Assembly: GCF_009296315.1 (NCBI RefSeq)
Contig: NZ_WHLY01000002.1
Span: forward strand, 5,926,501-5,990,500
Direction: 5' to 3'
Length of the DNA: 64,000 nucleotides
From: Salmonirosea aquatica
GTDB lineage: Bacteria; Bacteroidota; Bacteroidia; Cytophagales; Spirosomataceae
Part shown: piece by piece, positions 1-9,999 of the stretch
How the letters are laid out: each line of letters begins with the position of its first letter
How positions within the stretch are numbered: position 1 is the first letter of the stretch
Made by a program: the position numbers and the translations under genes
Notes under the pieces: model-generated
Database searches by the model: none
Told to the model about the DNA's origin: nothing
Seen by the model: the letters and a program-made list of their open reading frames with translations, nothing else

Positions 1-441
1 CTTGGTGATCGTGCTGCGCAGGGCGTACCAGGCCGTGGCCTTGGCCCGGGTGAACTCGTCGAAGACCGCCGCGTACACGTCCTCCCCATACAGCGAATCC
101 GGCTTGTCGGCCGACTTGAACCAGATCCGCGCCCCGTGCCAGAGCTGGATGTACAGCTTGGACTTGTTGGTCTTCACCAGCCGCCGGTTGATCAGCACGC
201 CCAGGTACCGCTCCATGCGGTCGAAGGCGATCTCCGCCTGAGAGCTCACCGGAGCCACCCACCAGTAGTTGCGGCCCAGCTCCCCCTCCTCGACGGCCTT
301 GGTCAGCAGCCACACGATGTGGGAGTAGGTCTTGCCCACCTTCGTGCTGGCCTCGGTGATGGTATACCGGCACGTTGATTCAATAATCTTGCGCTGATAG
401 GAAGCGTAGGGGCTGAATTCAAGTTCTATCTCTAACGCCAT
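1..441 (-). CDS. Phage terminase large subunit, N-terminal part (runs off left edge)
   Basis: The reading frame is open from an ATG at 441 to base 1 (147 residues) and continues outside the window. The protein would be the ATPase motor that packages phage DNA. A Walker A-like motif TEASTKVGKT lies at residues 29-38, and a hydrophobic strand ending in acidic residues, VYAAVFDEF, at about 122-130 fits Walker B. The C-terminal nuclease domain is not in the window. It starts 5 nt after the stop of the HTH gene upstream, the usual small-then-large terminase order. Family assignment is from motif pattern and context, not from a search. Confidence 0.82.
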   Translation of the reverse strand, partial: MALEIELEFSPYASYQRKIIESTCRYTITEASTKVGKTYSHIVWLLTKAVEEGELGRNYWWVAPVSSQAEIAFDRMERYLGVLINRRLVKTNKSKLYIQLWHGARIWFKSADKPDSLYGEDVYAAVFDEFTRAKATAWYALRSTITK

Positions 442-446
442 CGCAC

Positions 447-941
447 CTATGCTTTGATTTTTACGACGATGGTCTTATCGGCATTCAGTCCGCCGCTCTC
501 CACGCCCAGTATCGTCAGCCGCTTGTCGATGATGGCCAGGATACCCGACATGTAGGCGGCATTGGGCTCCTTTTCCTTGGTAGTGTGCGTCACTTCACTG
601 ATGGCAATCATTTCATCATCCTTCCCGTCCTTCCCCTCGACGGTGGCCAGCCCGGTACCTTTTTTCCGGTGCTCTGTGAAATCCCGCTTGCTGCGCTCCC
701 AGGCATCCCACAGCTCCGACTCCATCCGGTCGAGCTTGACGAGCTGGTCGGTGATGATGTCGTCGATGTTGCTCAGGTTGGTGTCCCGCCACCGTTGGCG
801 CAATGCTTTCAGATCCTGGCTGACCTGCGAAGGTGTCACGCCCGCCATTGCCGCGATTCTAAACTGGGGTACCCCTTGCAAGTACTGCTCAGAAACCAAC
901 ATTAGCCGCTGCTCTATCTCCTCATGAGTGTGAAACGGCAT
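447..941 (-). CDS. Terminase small-subunit-like HTH protein
   Basis: 164 residues. The first 60 residues carry a helix-turn-helix pattern (FRIAAMAGVTPSQVSQDL), as expected of a terminase small subunit that recognises the packaging site. The middle is charged and lysine-rich, and the C-terminus contains AYMSGILAIIDKRLTILGV, a helix seen in proteins that precede phage terminases. It is placed immediately before the large subunit, separated by 5 nt on the same strand. An alternative is a generic phage DNA-binding protein. The role is inferred from order and fold pattern. Confidence 0.6.
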   Translation of the reverse strand: MPFHTHEEIEQRLMLVSEQYLQGVPQFRIAAMAGVTPSQVSQDLKALRQRWRDTNLSNIDDIITDQLVKLDRMESELWDAWERSKRDFTEHRKKGTGLATVEGKDGKDDEMIAISEVTHTTKEKEPNAAYMSGILAIIDKRLTILGVESGGLNADKTIVVKIKA

Positions 942-1019
942 AGTAAGAATAGTTATGGGTTAAGAGTGACACCCAAAATTAATACTATATTTAATCATTC
1001 GGCAGCTTATCATACCAAC

Positions 1020-1052
1020 AAAAAAGCCTCGGACAAACGCCCGAAGCTTTTT
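1020..1052 (-). terminator. Hairpin terminator after the phage tRNA group
   Basis: A 12-bp stem (AAAAAGC.. paired with ..GCTTTTT, one wobble) with an 8-nt loop, ending in a T run on the minus strand. It lies downstream of the three minus-strand tRNA-like genes and upstream of the HTH/terminase genes, so it would end a separate tRNA transcript. The symmetrical A/T flanks mean it could also act in the other direction. Confidence 0.6.
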
Positions 1053-1186
1053 GATTATATCCACACCATAATAAATAAAAACGAATGCCGTCTTTCCGGC
1101 TGTAATCGGATTAAAACTTAGTGGGCTCTCCGATCACCAGCAGGCCTAAGCCCCTGGCAGCATATAAGTGCGTGAAACGCAGCTTG

Positions 1187-1292
1187 GGAAGGAGGCCGGA
1201 CTTGAACCGGCAATTTCAGACCTACTGGGCGTTGTGAAATCCGATTTCTCGGCAAACCGCACGCTTTGCGTCTACATTCCGCCACCCCTTCC
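1187..1292 (-). tRNA. Irregular class II tRNA-like gene, anticodon unclear
   Basis: 106 nt. A 7-bp acceptor stem pairs GGAAGGG with TCCTTCC (one G-U), a leucine-like D arm TGGCGGAATGTAGACGC is present, and a perfect T arm GCCGG-TTCAAGT-CCGGC is seen. The anticodon arm is odd: GCAAA/TTTGC closes an 8-nt loop, so no anticodon can be assigned safely. It is followed by a GAAA-tetraloop hairpin and a second 6-bp hairpin before the T arm, far longer than a normal variable arm. It sits in phage DNA and may be a phage tRNA, a decayed tRNA, or a tRNA mimic. CCA is not encoded. Confidence 0.55.
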
Positions 1293-1485
1293 ACCGCCGT
1301 ATCGCTCCGGCTGACGAGTCTCCTCGGTTTCCGGCATCTTCACCGGATAATTTCTGCGCCCTGGCCTCGCTTCCACCGTTGTACTTCCGGCTTCGTCTCG
1401 GATGCTTCTGGCTTCAATATCCTGACCGTTGTACACCGACCAAGAATCCAAAACCAGTTTTTCGGGCTCTCTCTCTGGTTGTATG

Positions 1486-1575
1486 CTGCACCAGCGGAAT
1501 TCGAATCCGCACTTCCTAAGTCCACGACTTTCACGCTACTTGCCCGCAGGCGACCGGATATAACGGTATGATGCA
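1486..1575 (-). tRNA. Irregular tRNA-like gene, anticodon unclear
   Basis: About 90 nt. The acceptor stem TGCATCA/TGGTGCA (7 bp with one wobble), the D arm ACCG/CGGT and the T arm GCGGA-TTCGAAT-TCCGC are intact. The anticodon region (around CTGC..GTAG) does not give a clean 5-bp stem with a 7-nt loop, and an extra AAGTC/GACTT hairpin precedes the T arm. It lies between the other tRNA-like gene and tRNA-fMet, all on the minus strand. It could be functional with an unusual fold or a decayed copy. Confidence 0.5.
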
Positions 1576-1625
1576 AACCTTGCCTGCCCTTAGGGCGTAC
1601 GGTCCAACGACCGGCGGACTTCCGT

Positions 1626-1699
1626 AGCGGGAGGTGGACTCGAACCACCGACCTCCGGGTTATGAGCCCAGCGAGCTAACCATCTGCTCCATCCCACGA
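1626..1699 (-). tRNA. Initiator tRNA-Met (CAT)
   Basis: A 74-nt cloverleaf with anticodon loop CTCATAA. Initiator hallmarks are visible: the first base pair is unpaired (C1 opposite U72), and the anticodon stem has three consecutive G-C pairs (GGG/CCC). The D arm (GGAGCAGATGGTTAGCTC) and T arm (GGTGG-TTCGAGT-CCACC) are normal. CCA is not encoded. It is the first gene of a minus-strand tRNA group that leads into phage terminase genes, so it may be phage-borne or a host gene at the element's edge. Confidence 0.88.
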
Positions 1700-1710
1700 T
1701 TTTGATACAC

Positions 1711-1718
1711 AAATATAA
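1711..1718 (-). promoter_or_regulatory. Bacteroidota -7 element for the tRNA group
   Basis: On the minus strand this reads TATATTTG, an exact TANNTTTG match. It lies 12 nt before the 5' end of tRNA-fMet, the right distance for transcription to start just ahead of it. No good TTTG -33 box is seen at the proper spacing, so the call rests on the -7 element alone. Confidence 0.45.
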
Positions 1719-1863
1719 ATCCTTTTATCAAAATAATATCATAATTAATAAAATATTTATTTTTAGCAAATCCACCATTATTGAGTTTTCTCGTAAAACC
1801 AGCCAGAATTAACTATAAACCGCTATTTCAAAGGATATTCTTTAAAAAATAGTTATCAAAATA

Positions 1864-1895
1864 TTTGATTAATATTAATTATAATATTACTTTTG
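1864..1895 (+). promoter_or_regulatory. Bacteroidota-type promoter for the DUF2693 gene
   Basis: TTTG at 1864-1867 and TACTTTTG at 1888-1895 are separated by 20 nt, which matches the TTTG-N19/21-TANNTTTG consensus of Bacteroidota primary sigma factors. Transcription would start near 1902, about 20 nt before the ATG at 1924. The surrounding 200 bases are very AT-rich and hold no gene. Confidence 0.65.
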
Positions 1896-1923
1896 ATAAG
1901 TCAAACAATCAAAACTTAATAAC

Positions 1924-2229
1924 ATGAAAATCCAAGCACAAGCAATGCAGATGGCCCACGCCATCAAGTCCCGGTACCTGAACTTCGGCCTTGCCCTATC
2001 CGCCGCCTGGAAAGCCGTCAAGCTTCGCCGCCTGATGCAGGCCGGGCAGGCCGCCTTCGCTTTCACCAAGAAGGATGGCAGCATCCGCCACGCCGTGGGT
2101 ACCCGCTCAGCCGGACTGATCCCAGCCGCCTTCGCCCCGAAGTCACCCAGCCAACCCACCACCCTGATCAACTTTTTTGACGTGGAGATTCAGCAGTGGC
2201 GCAGCTGCCAGCCCTGGCAATTGAATTGA
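1924..2229 (+). CDS. Small SH3-barrel-fold protein (DUF2693/WYL_2 type)
   Basis: 101 residues. It starts with a helix, then WKAVKLRRLMQAGQAAF, FTKKDGSIRHAVGT, a proline-rich turn (IPAAFAPKSP) and FFDVEIQQWRSCQP. This series resembles the short Bacteroidota phage and plasmid proteins described as Sm-like or SH3 beta-barrel DUF2693 (WYL_2), in which a 'KKDGSIR.A.GT' strand and a final 'DVE..WRS' strand recur. The biochemical role of the family is unknown; a nucleic-acid or ligand-binding role is inferred from the fold only. It has its own promoter and precedes the DUF3560 gene by 61 nt. Confidence 0.6.
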   Translation: MKIQAQAMQMAHAIKSRYLNFGLALSAAWKAVKLRRLMQAGQAAFAFTKKDGSIRHAVGTRSAGLIPAAFAPKSPSQPTTLINFFDVEIQQWRSCQPWQLN

Positions 2230-2290
2230 TCTTTCTTTTCAAAGCCCGTCGGCTACCGGCGGGCGTATTTCACTCAACCATCCAACCCCC

Positions 2291-2953
2291 ATGAATACCT
2301 ATAGTAAATTTGCTCCGAATGTGTTCCTTGCCAAATGTGATCAGCTATACCAAACCGGCGATGTGATCGAGGTCCAGACCCGGCACGGCAAGGAGAATGA
2401 ATGTGAGGTCCACAATCTGATCTACGAGCAGGGCGGCTTCTACTTTTACTCCATAACCCGAACCGACGGCTTCAACGCCCAGGAGCGGGCCAAGGCGAAG
2501 GCCGACCGGCTGAACGGATACGCGGCCACGGCTGAGCGGAAAAGTAACGAGTACTATGAGGCCTCGCACGAAGGGAAGGATTTTCTTAGCCTTGGGGAGC
2601 CCATCAAGGTCGGCCACTACAGCGAAAAGAGGCACCGCGCCTTGATCGACCGCAATTGGAACCGCATGGGAAAATGCGTGGAGTTCTCCGATAAGGCCAA
2701 GGACTACGAAGCCCGCGCTGCCTATTGGGAAAGCAAGACCCAGGAGGTCAACCTGTCCATGCCCGAAAGCATCGGGTATTACGAGTATAAGTTAGAGAAG
2801 GCGACGGAGTACCATGCCGGGCTAAAATCAGGCAAATACGAATTGCGACACTCCTACTCTCTCACCTACGCCAAAAAGGAGGTGAACCTTGCGCAGAAGA
2901 ACCTTGATTTGGCGCGCCGGCTTTGGGAGCAGCCCGATTCTTCTGAAAAATGA
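2291..2953 (+). CDS. DUF3560-like phage/plasmid protein
   Basis: 220 residues, charged and helical. The segment IKVGHYSEKRHRALIDRNWN near residues 105-125 matches the pattern of DUF3560 proteins, which have a conserved GHHSE-like turn followed by helices. These are common on Bacteroidota plasmids and phages beside anti-restriction and replication genes. The rest is coiled-coil-like (YEARAAYWESKTQEV, LEKATEYHAGLKSG). Function is not established. It probably shares a transcript with the preceding small gene. A stop at 2951 is followed by about 110 nt and then a hairpin. Confidence 0.55.
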   Translation: MNTYSKFAPNVFLAKCDQLYQTGDVIEVQTRHGKENECEVHNLIYEQGGFYFYSITRTDGFNAQERAKAKADRLNGYAATAERKSNEYYEASHEGKDFLSLGEPIKVGHYSEKRHRALIDRNWNRMGKCVEFSDKAKDYEARAAYWESKTQEVNLSMPESIGYYEYKLEKATEYHAGLKSGKYELRHSYSLTYAKKEVNLAQKNLDLARRLWEQPDSSEK

Positions 2954-3065
2954 TAAACCCACCTCCCGTAGCCACGTAATTGATTCAGCCTTTATTTCAA
3001 CTGAAACGGTGGCCTAAATACGCGGTTATTTGAAAGTGTTTCAGTAATGTTTCAGCAATATAACA

Positions 3066-3102
3066 ATAAAGCCCTGTAAGTATATGACTTACAGGGCTTT
3101 AT
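3066..3102. terminator. 15-bp bidirectional hairpin after tRNA-Glu
   Basis: A perfect 15-bp inverted repeat with a 7-nt loop (TATATGA) and core TGTAAG...CTTACA. It lies 13 nt past the 3' end of the minus-strand tRNA-Glu and about 110 nt past the plus-strand DUF3560 gene, so it can end transcription from both sides. A close structural relative is found after tRNA-Val at 26636-26672. Confidence 0.7.
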
Positions 3103-3114
3103 AATTGTCGGCTG

Positions 3115-3186
3115 TGACCCATAGGGGAATCGAACCCCTGTTTCAACCGTGAAAGGGTCGTGTCCTAACCGCTAGACGAATGGGCC
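3115..3186 (-). tRNA. tRNA-Glu (TTC)
   Basis: A 72-nt cloverleaf. Acceptor GGCCCAT/ATGGGTC, D arm CGTCTAGCGGTTAGGACACG, anticodon stem-loop ACCCTTTCACGGT with anticodon TTC, and T arm AGGGG-TTCGATT-CCCCT. CCA is not encoded. It marks the boundary between phage-like genes on the left and core genes on the right, a typical integration site, though the matching att copy would lie outside the window. Confidence 0.93.
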
Positions 3187-3258
3187 GACTGGTCCCTTAT
3201 TTTCGTGTAGGAAAACACTTTCCTTTCATTTCCGTTTCCTTTTTCCGAAAACGTGGTG

Positions 3259-3290
3259 CAAATATGGGCGGTTGATTTTAATTATCCAAA
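3259..3290 (-). promoter_or_regulatory. Probable promoter of tRNA-Glu
   Basis: On the minus strand there is TTTG (3290-3287), a 20-nt spacer, and CATATTTG (3266-3259), one mismatch from TANNTTTG. The start would lie near 3252, leaving a leader of about 65 nt before the tRNA, longer than for the other tRNAs here, so confidence is moderate. Confidence 0.45.
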
Positions 3291-3453
3291 ACCTACCTCC
3301 AAAAAAACCAGAACAATTTTCAAATGGACTCATTTCCAGTACCTTGATTTATTACAATTCTTAAATTAGGAAACCCATTTCCCGGAAATAGCTCCAAAAG
3401 GCGTTTTTTTGTTATTTTTGAAATCTTATCGCCGATTCACGAATTCCCTGAAA

Positions 3454-5955
3454 ATGAAAAAAATCTTATTCTCATTAGTTTGTCTCCTGCTGGCAACCAC
3501 CTCCTTCTCCCAAAACCCAATACCCGAATCGTACCTCGGTTATCCGCTGGGAAGCCGATTTTCATTCCATTACCGCATCGCCGGGTACGTGGAATTACTG
3601 GCGCAACGAAATCCCACCCAGGTCAAACTCATCCCCTATGGATCTACTTACGAAGGACGCCCGCTGATGGTAGCCGTGGTAGCCTCTCCCGAGAACCTTG
3701 CCCGTCTGGAAACCATCCGGACCGACAACCTGAAAAGCATCGGAATCATGGCGGGTACCCCTACGGGCAAAGTACCCGCCATCGCCTGGTTGAGCTATAA
3801 TGTCCATGGTAATGAGGCGGTTTCGTCCGAATCGGTCATGAAAGTGCTGTATGAATTGCTGAACAAAGACAATAAGACCACCCAGGATATTCTGAAAAAC
3901 ACCGTAGTAATTCTCGATCCCTGCATCAACCCTGACGGACGTGATCGGTACGCCCAATGGTACAACCGGGTAATGGCCGCCCAGCCCAATCCGACCCCCT
4001 GGGCCTGGGAACACAACGAACCCTGGCCGGGTGGACGCTACAACCACTACCTTTTCGATCTGAACCGGGATTGGGCCTGGCAACTTCAGAAAGAATCGCA
4101 GGAGCGCATCAAACTCTACAATCAGTGGATGCCGCATCTGCACGCCGATTTCCACGAGATGGGTTCATCAAGTTCGTATTATTTTCCTCCGGCGGCCAAA
4201 CCCTTCCACAAGGATATTACCCCCTGGCAGCGCGAGTTCAATAACATTCTGGGTACCTACAGCCGGAAATATTTTGATAAAAATGGCTGGTTGTACTTCA
4301 CCCGTAACAACTACGATCTGTTTTACCCTAGCTATGGCGATACCTGGCCCACTTACAACGGAGCCATTGGCATGACTTACGAGCAGGGTGGCGGTGGTCG
4401 GGCGGGGGTAGCTATCGCCCGCGAGGACGAAGGCGATACCCTGACCCTTTCTTCGCGCATCGACCATCACTTTGCTACGAGCATGTCGACCCTAGAAGCC
4501 ATTTCATCCCGGGCCGAGCAGACGGTAAAGGAATTTGTCAGTTATTACGATCGGGCGCAAAAAGAGCCCATTGGTACTTTCAAATCGTATCTGGTTAAGA
4601 CAGAAGGCGATGTCGGGCGGGCACTGGCCCTGCAGGAATTACTCGACAAACAGGGAATTCAATACGGATTGGTGGGTAAAAATTATTCGGGAAAGGTTAC
4701 CAGCCTCACGACGCTCGCCGATGAATCGGCCAAATTTGAGAGTAAGGACCTGTTGATCAGTGCCTACCAGCCCAAGTCGTCTTTACTGAAAATCCTCTTT
4801 GAGCCACGTCCCGAACTGGAAGACTCCATCACCTACGATATTACGAGTTGGGGGTTAGCGTATGCTTACGGTTTGAAAGCCTACGGGTCAAAAGAACGGC
4901 TCACTCCCACCGCAACCCAGGTTTTGAAAGTGACGAACGAGGTTCCATCTCAACCACCTTATGCTTACCTGGCCCGATGGGATTCCTTCAACGATCTGCG
5001 TTTTCTTACCGAACTGCTCACCAGTAAAATTCGCTTGCGCACCTCCAATGTACCCTTTGAAATCGATGGTACCACCTATGGAGCAGGTACCCTGGTGATT
5101 ACCCGAAAGGGCAACGAAAATCTTGGCGTTGATTTTGACCGGATGGTCACGGGTATAGCCGACCGCCTGGGCGTAACCCTCGTACCTGCCCAAACGGGTT
5201 TCGTTACGTCAGGTTCTGACTTTGGCTCGGGCAATGTGGCACCTCTGACCGCTCCTAAGGTAGTAGTCATGTCGGGCAACGGGGTGTCGCCTCTGGCTTT
5301 TGGCGAGGTGTGGCATTTCTTCGAGCAGCAAATCCACTACCCGGTGACCGTAGTGGAGGGCGAAAACTTTTCGCGCCTACCCTGGAACGAGATCGACGTG
5401 CTGATTCTTCCTACCGGTAGCTACAGTAAAATATTGACTGATAATGCCCTTACCCAATTGAAAGAATGGATTCGGAACGGCGGTAAACTGATTGCGATGG
5501 AGGAAGCCAATGGAGCTTTGGCCAACAAAACCGATTTCGATTTGAAACGGAAGAGTAAAGAAAACGCGGCCAAAGATAAAGAATCGCCTCTTAAACTATA
5601 TGCCAACCGGGAACGGGAATCGGCCAGTGATGATACCCCGGGCAGCGTATATCAGGTTAAGCTCGATACCACCCATCCTCTGGCTTTTGGTTATACCGGC
5701 GATTATTTTGGCCTGATACGCAGTACCTATAATTTTGAGTACTTACCCGAGGGATGGAATGTGGGGTACCTGGAGGGGGATAGCTACCGCGCGGGTTTTG
5801 CGGGGGTCAACGCCAAAGAGCGTTTGAAAAACACCCTCATCTACGGTGTTCAGGAAATGGGTCAGGGTGAAATTATTTATATGGCGGACAATCCCCTATT
5901 CCGGGGGTTTTGGTATAATGGAAAGTTGCTCTTCGGAAATGCCGTTTTTCGTTAA
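3454..5955 (+). CDS. Secreted M14-family zinc carboxypeptidase
   Basis: 833 residues from the ATG at 3454; an earlier in-frame start exists at 3409, but the signal peptide MKKILFSLVCLLLATTSFSQ begins at 3454. The catalytic domain (about 25-380) has the M14 zinc motif HGNE (H118, E121), the substrate-binding NPDGRDR (159-165), DLNRDW (202-207) and a histidine in HLHADFHEMG (228-237) as third zinc ligand. The C-terminal half (about 600-833) resembles a glutamine-amidotransferase-like domain seen in large Bacteroidota M14 enzymes. It would act in the periplasm or outside on peptides or peptidoglycan stems; substrate unknown. A paralogue lies at 10000-12569. Confidence 0.85.
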   Translation: MKKILFSLVCLLLATTSFSQNPIPESYLGYPLGSRFSFHYRIAGYVELLAQRNPTQVKLIPYGSTYEGRPLMVAVVASPENLARLETIRTDNLKSIGIMAGTPTGKVPAIAWLSYNVHGNEAVSSESVMKVLYELLNKDNKTTQDILKNTVVILDPCINPDGRDRYAQWYNRVMAAQPNPTPWAWEHNEPWPGGRYNHYLFDLNRDWAWQLQKESQERIKLYNQWMPHLHADFHEMGSSSSYYFPPAAKPFHKDITPWQREFNNILGTYSRKYFDKNGWLYFTRNNYDLFYPSYGDTWPTYNGAIGMTYEQGGGGRAGVAIAREDEGDTLTLSSRIDHHFATSMSTLEAISSRAEQTVKEFVSYYDRAQKEPIGTFKSYLVKTEGDVGRALALQELLDKQGIQYGLVGKNYSGKVTSLTTLADESAKFESKDLLISAYQPKSSLLKILFEPRPELEDSITYDITSWGLAYAYGLKAYGSKERLTPTATQVLKVTNEVPSQPPYAYLARWDSFNDLRFLTELLTSKIRLRTSNVPFEIDGTTYGAGTLVITRKGNENLGVDFDRMVTGIADRLGVTLVPAQTGFVTSGSDFGSGNVAPLTAPKVVVMSGNGVSPLAFGEVWHFFEQQIHYPVTVVEGENFSRLPWNEIDVLILPTGSYSKILTDNALTQLKEWIRNGGKLIAMEEANGALANKTDFDLKRKSKENAAKDKESPLKLYANRERESASDDTPGSVYQVKLDTTHPLAFGYTGDYFGLIRSTYNFEYLPEGWNVGYLEGDSYRAGFAGVNAKERLKNTLIYGVQEMGQGEIIYMADNPLFRGFWYNGKLLFGNAVFR

Positions 5956-5973
5956 AGCCTAACCTTTTCCGGG

Positions 5974-6022
5974 CAAAAAGAGAGGGACGGTTCACATCAT
6001 GTGAACCGTCCCTCTCTTTTTG
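5974..6022. terminator. Bidirectional terminator, 24-bp stem
   Basis: A perfect 24-bp inverted repeat with a single-base centre (5998). Each arm starts with an A run and ends with a T run, so a GC-rich stem followed by TTTTT is presented on both strands. It separates the convergent M14 peptidase and dapA genes, whose stops lie 19 and 12 nt away. Confidence 0.9.
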
Positions 6023-6033
6023 ATTATTGCTGA

Positions 6034-6924
6034 TCAAATAAAACCCTCCCGCTGCATGGCGGCACGGAGCTTGCCATCGAGCGACTCGGAGGCTTTTATC
6101 AGGGGGAGGCGTACATTCGATCCGCACACTCCCTTGATGGCTAAACACTGCTTGATACCTACGGGATTTGACTCCGCATACAGCAGGCTATCGAATTCTA
6201 TGAAGGAAAACTGAATTGCGGCGGCTTCCGGAAAACGCCCTTCCAGGGCGTGCCTGGTAAGGTCACTGAACTCCCTGGGGAAAGCGTTGGCAATCACGGA
6301 AATGACCCCGTGCCAGCCCAGGCTTACCATAGGTACCACCAGGTTGTCATCACCCGAGAGAAGGAGAAAATCTTTGGGTGCTTTCCAGGCTATTTCCATG
6401 TACTGTTCTATGGTCGAGCAGGCATCCTTCAGACCAATTATGTTGGGATGTTTGGCTAGTTCAAGAATTGTGGCACATGTCATGTTAACCACGGTCCGTC
6501 CGGGAACATTATACAGGATTAATGGTACAGGCGAAACCTCGGCAATGGCAGTAAAATGGGCGATAATGCCCGCCTGCGAGGGTTTATTGTAATAGGGACA
6601 AACTGAAAGGAGGGCGTCGACACCCGTAAAATCGGTGGCAGCTATTGCTTCGAGAACCGCGCGGGTGTTGTTGCCCCCGAGCCCGTAAATAATGGGTAAT
6701 TGGCGGGTGTTATGCTGTTTCGTGAATTCCAGCAGCGCCTTTTTCTCATCGGGCGAGGTCGTGGAGGTTTCACCGGTGGTACCCTGCACCACCAGGTAAT
6801 CCACGCCCCCCTCAGAAACGAATTCAATGAGGTTTTTAAGCCCTGGGTAGTCAATATTCTCGTGTTCGTCAAAAGGGGTTATCAGGGCCACGCCCACGCC
6901 TTTGAATCGCTCGTCCAACGCCAT
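6034..6924 (-). CDS. dapA: 4-hydroxy-tetrahydrodipicolinate synthase
   Basis: 296 residues, the usual length. It condenses pyruvate with aspartate semialdehyde in lysine and diaminopimelate synthesis in the cytoplasm. The TIM-barrel landmarks are present: GTTGE at 48-52 (pyruvate carboxylate binding), catalytic Tyr138 in YNVPGRT and Schiff-base Lys166 in GLKDAC. It lies downstream of ligA on the same strand with a 121-nt gap that contains a -7-like element, so it may be transcribed alone. A second member of the same superfamily, the sialic-acid lyase, is at 46896-47828. Confidence 0.95.
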   Translation of the reverse strand: MALDERFKGVGVALITPFDEHENIDYPGLKNLIEFVSEGGVDYLVVQGTTGETSTTSPDEKKALLEFTKQHNTRQLPIIYGLGGNNTRAVLEAIAATDFTGVDALLSVCPYYNKPSQAGIIAHFTAIAEVSPVPLILYNVPGRTVVNMTCATILELAKHPNIIGLKDACSTIEQYMEIAWKAPKDFLLLSGDDNLVVPMVSLGWHGVISVIANAFPREFSDLTRHALEGRFPEAAAIQFSFIEFDSLLYAESNPVGIKQCLAIKGVCGSNVRLPLIKASESLDGKLRAAMQREGFI

Positions 6925-7014
6925 GTAAAGTGTATTGAGGGGTACGCCCCCGCGTTTAGAAATTTGGGATTGGAATACCTACCGATCATTCGATCAATGG
7001 TTCCTATTTTTTTG

Positions 7015-7022
7015 CAAAGGTA
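7015..7022 (-). promoter_or_regulatory. Possible -7 element for dapA
   Basis: On the minus strand this reads TACCTTTG, an exact TANNTTTG match, in the gap between ligA and dapA about 90 nt before the dapA start. No TTTG box is seen at the expected upstream distance, so this is a partial match only. Confidence 0.35.
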
Positions 7023-7045
7023 AAACCCTTGGCGGATATTTGGAT

Positions 7046-9151
<2,106 letters not shown>

Positions 9152-9299
9152 TTACAAACAAATACAGGCTACTAGCCCAAACAAAAGGCCTACAACAAGC
9201 CGTTTTAGTCCTTTTATGCTTATTTTCGCTCAAAAGTAGCAAAAAGCAATCGGCCATCGAACAGCCGCCTTCAATTTCATTTCCCTCCCCTTTACCCAT

Positions 9300-9950
9300 A
9301 TGCCCTTAATCTCGCCTTCCATTCTTGCCGCTGATTTCGCCAATCTTCAACGTGACGTTGAAATGCTCAACCGTAGCGAAGCCGACTACATGCACGTGGA
9401 TATAATGGATGGCATGTTCGTACCCAACATTTCGTTTGGCATGCCGGTGTGCCAGGCCGTGAATCGCCACGCTCAGAAACCCCTCGACGTGCACCTGATG
9501 ATTGTGGACCCCGATCGGTACCTGAAGGATTTCCGCCAGGCCGGCGCTGAAATCATTACGGTCCATTACGAAGCCTGTCCCCACCTCCATCGCACGGTGC
9601 AACACATCAGGGAATTGGGCGCCCAGCCGGGGGTAGCCCTCAACCCGCATACTCCCGTCGAATTGCTGACCGATATTTTAACGGATATTTCCCTGGTACT
9701 GATTATGTCGGTCAATCCGGGTTTTGGCGGTCAAACCTTTATTGAAAATACCTACCGGAAAGTAAGGAAGCTGGCCGAGATGCGCCGCGAAAGCGGAGCC
9801 GATTTTTTGATCGAAATCGATGGGGGCGTGAACAGTGAAAACGCCCCCCCTCTGCTAAAGGCAGGCGCGGATATGCTGGTAGCCGGTAGCTTTGTCTTCA
9901 AATCGCCTGATCCCCTCCAAACGATTTCCATTCTGAAAAACACCGAATAA
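9300..9950 (+). CDS. rpe: Ribulose-phosphate 3-epimerase
   Basis: 216 residues, normal for the family. It interconverts ribulose 5-phosphate and xylulose 5-phosphate in the pentose phosphate pathway. The TIM-barrel metal and acid/base residues are visible: H32 and D34 in HVDIMDG, H65 in DVHLMI, the flexible loop VNPGFGGQ, and IEIDGGVN. It is followed 49 nt later by the second M14 peptidase. Its product feeds transketolase, and a split transketolase lies 5 kb downstream, though not in the same operon. Confidence 0.95.
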   Translation: MPLISPSILAADFANLQRDVEMLNRSEADYMHVDIMDGMFVPNISFGMPVCQAVNRHAQKPLDVHLMIVDPDRYLKDFRQAGAEIITVHYEACPHLHRTVQHIRELGAQPGVALNPHTPVELLTDILTDISLVLIMSVNPGFGGQTFIENTYRKVRKLAEMRRESGADFLIEIDGGVNSENAPPLLKAGADMLVAGSFVFKSPDPLQTISILKNTE

Positions 9951-9999
9951 TGTACGGCTTACAGCAACCCTCCTTACTAACATACTATTCAACCAAGGC

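Noticed and set aside
1187-1292. The irregular RNA as a tmRNA
   Set aside because: It is far too short, and no tag-peptide frame or Ala-type acceptor (G3-U70) is present.
1293-1485. A fourth tRNA between the two irregular ones
   Set aside because: Repeated CGGTGGAAG-like and GGAAGTACAACGG pieces are present, but no T arm or acceptor stem can be closed.
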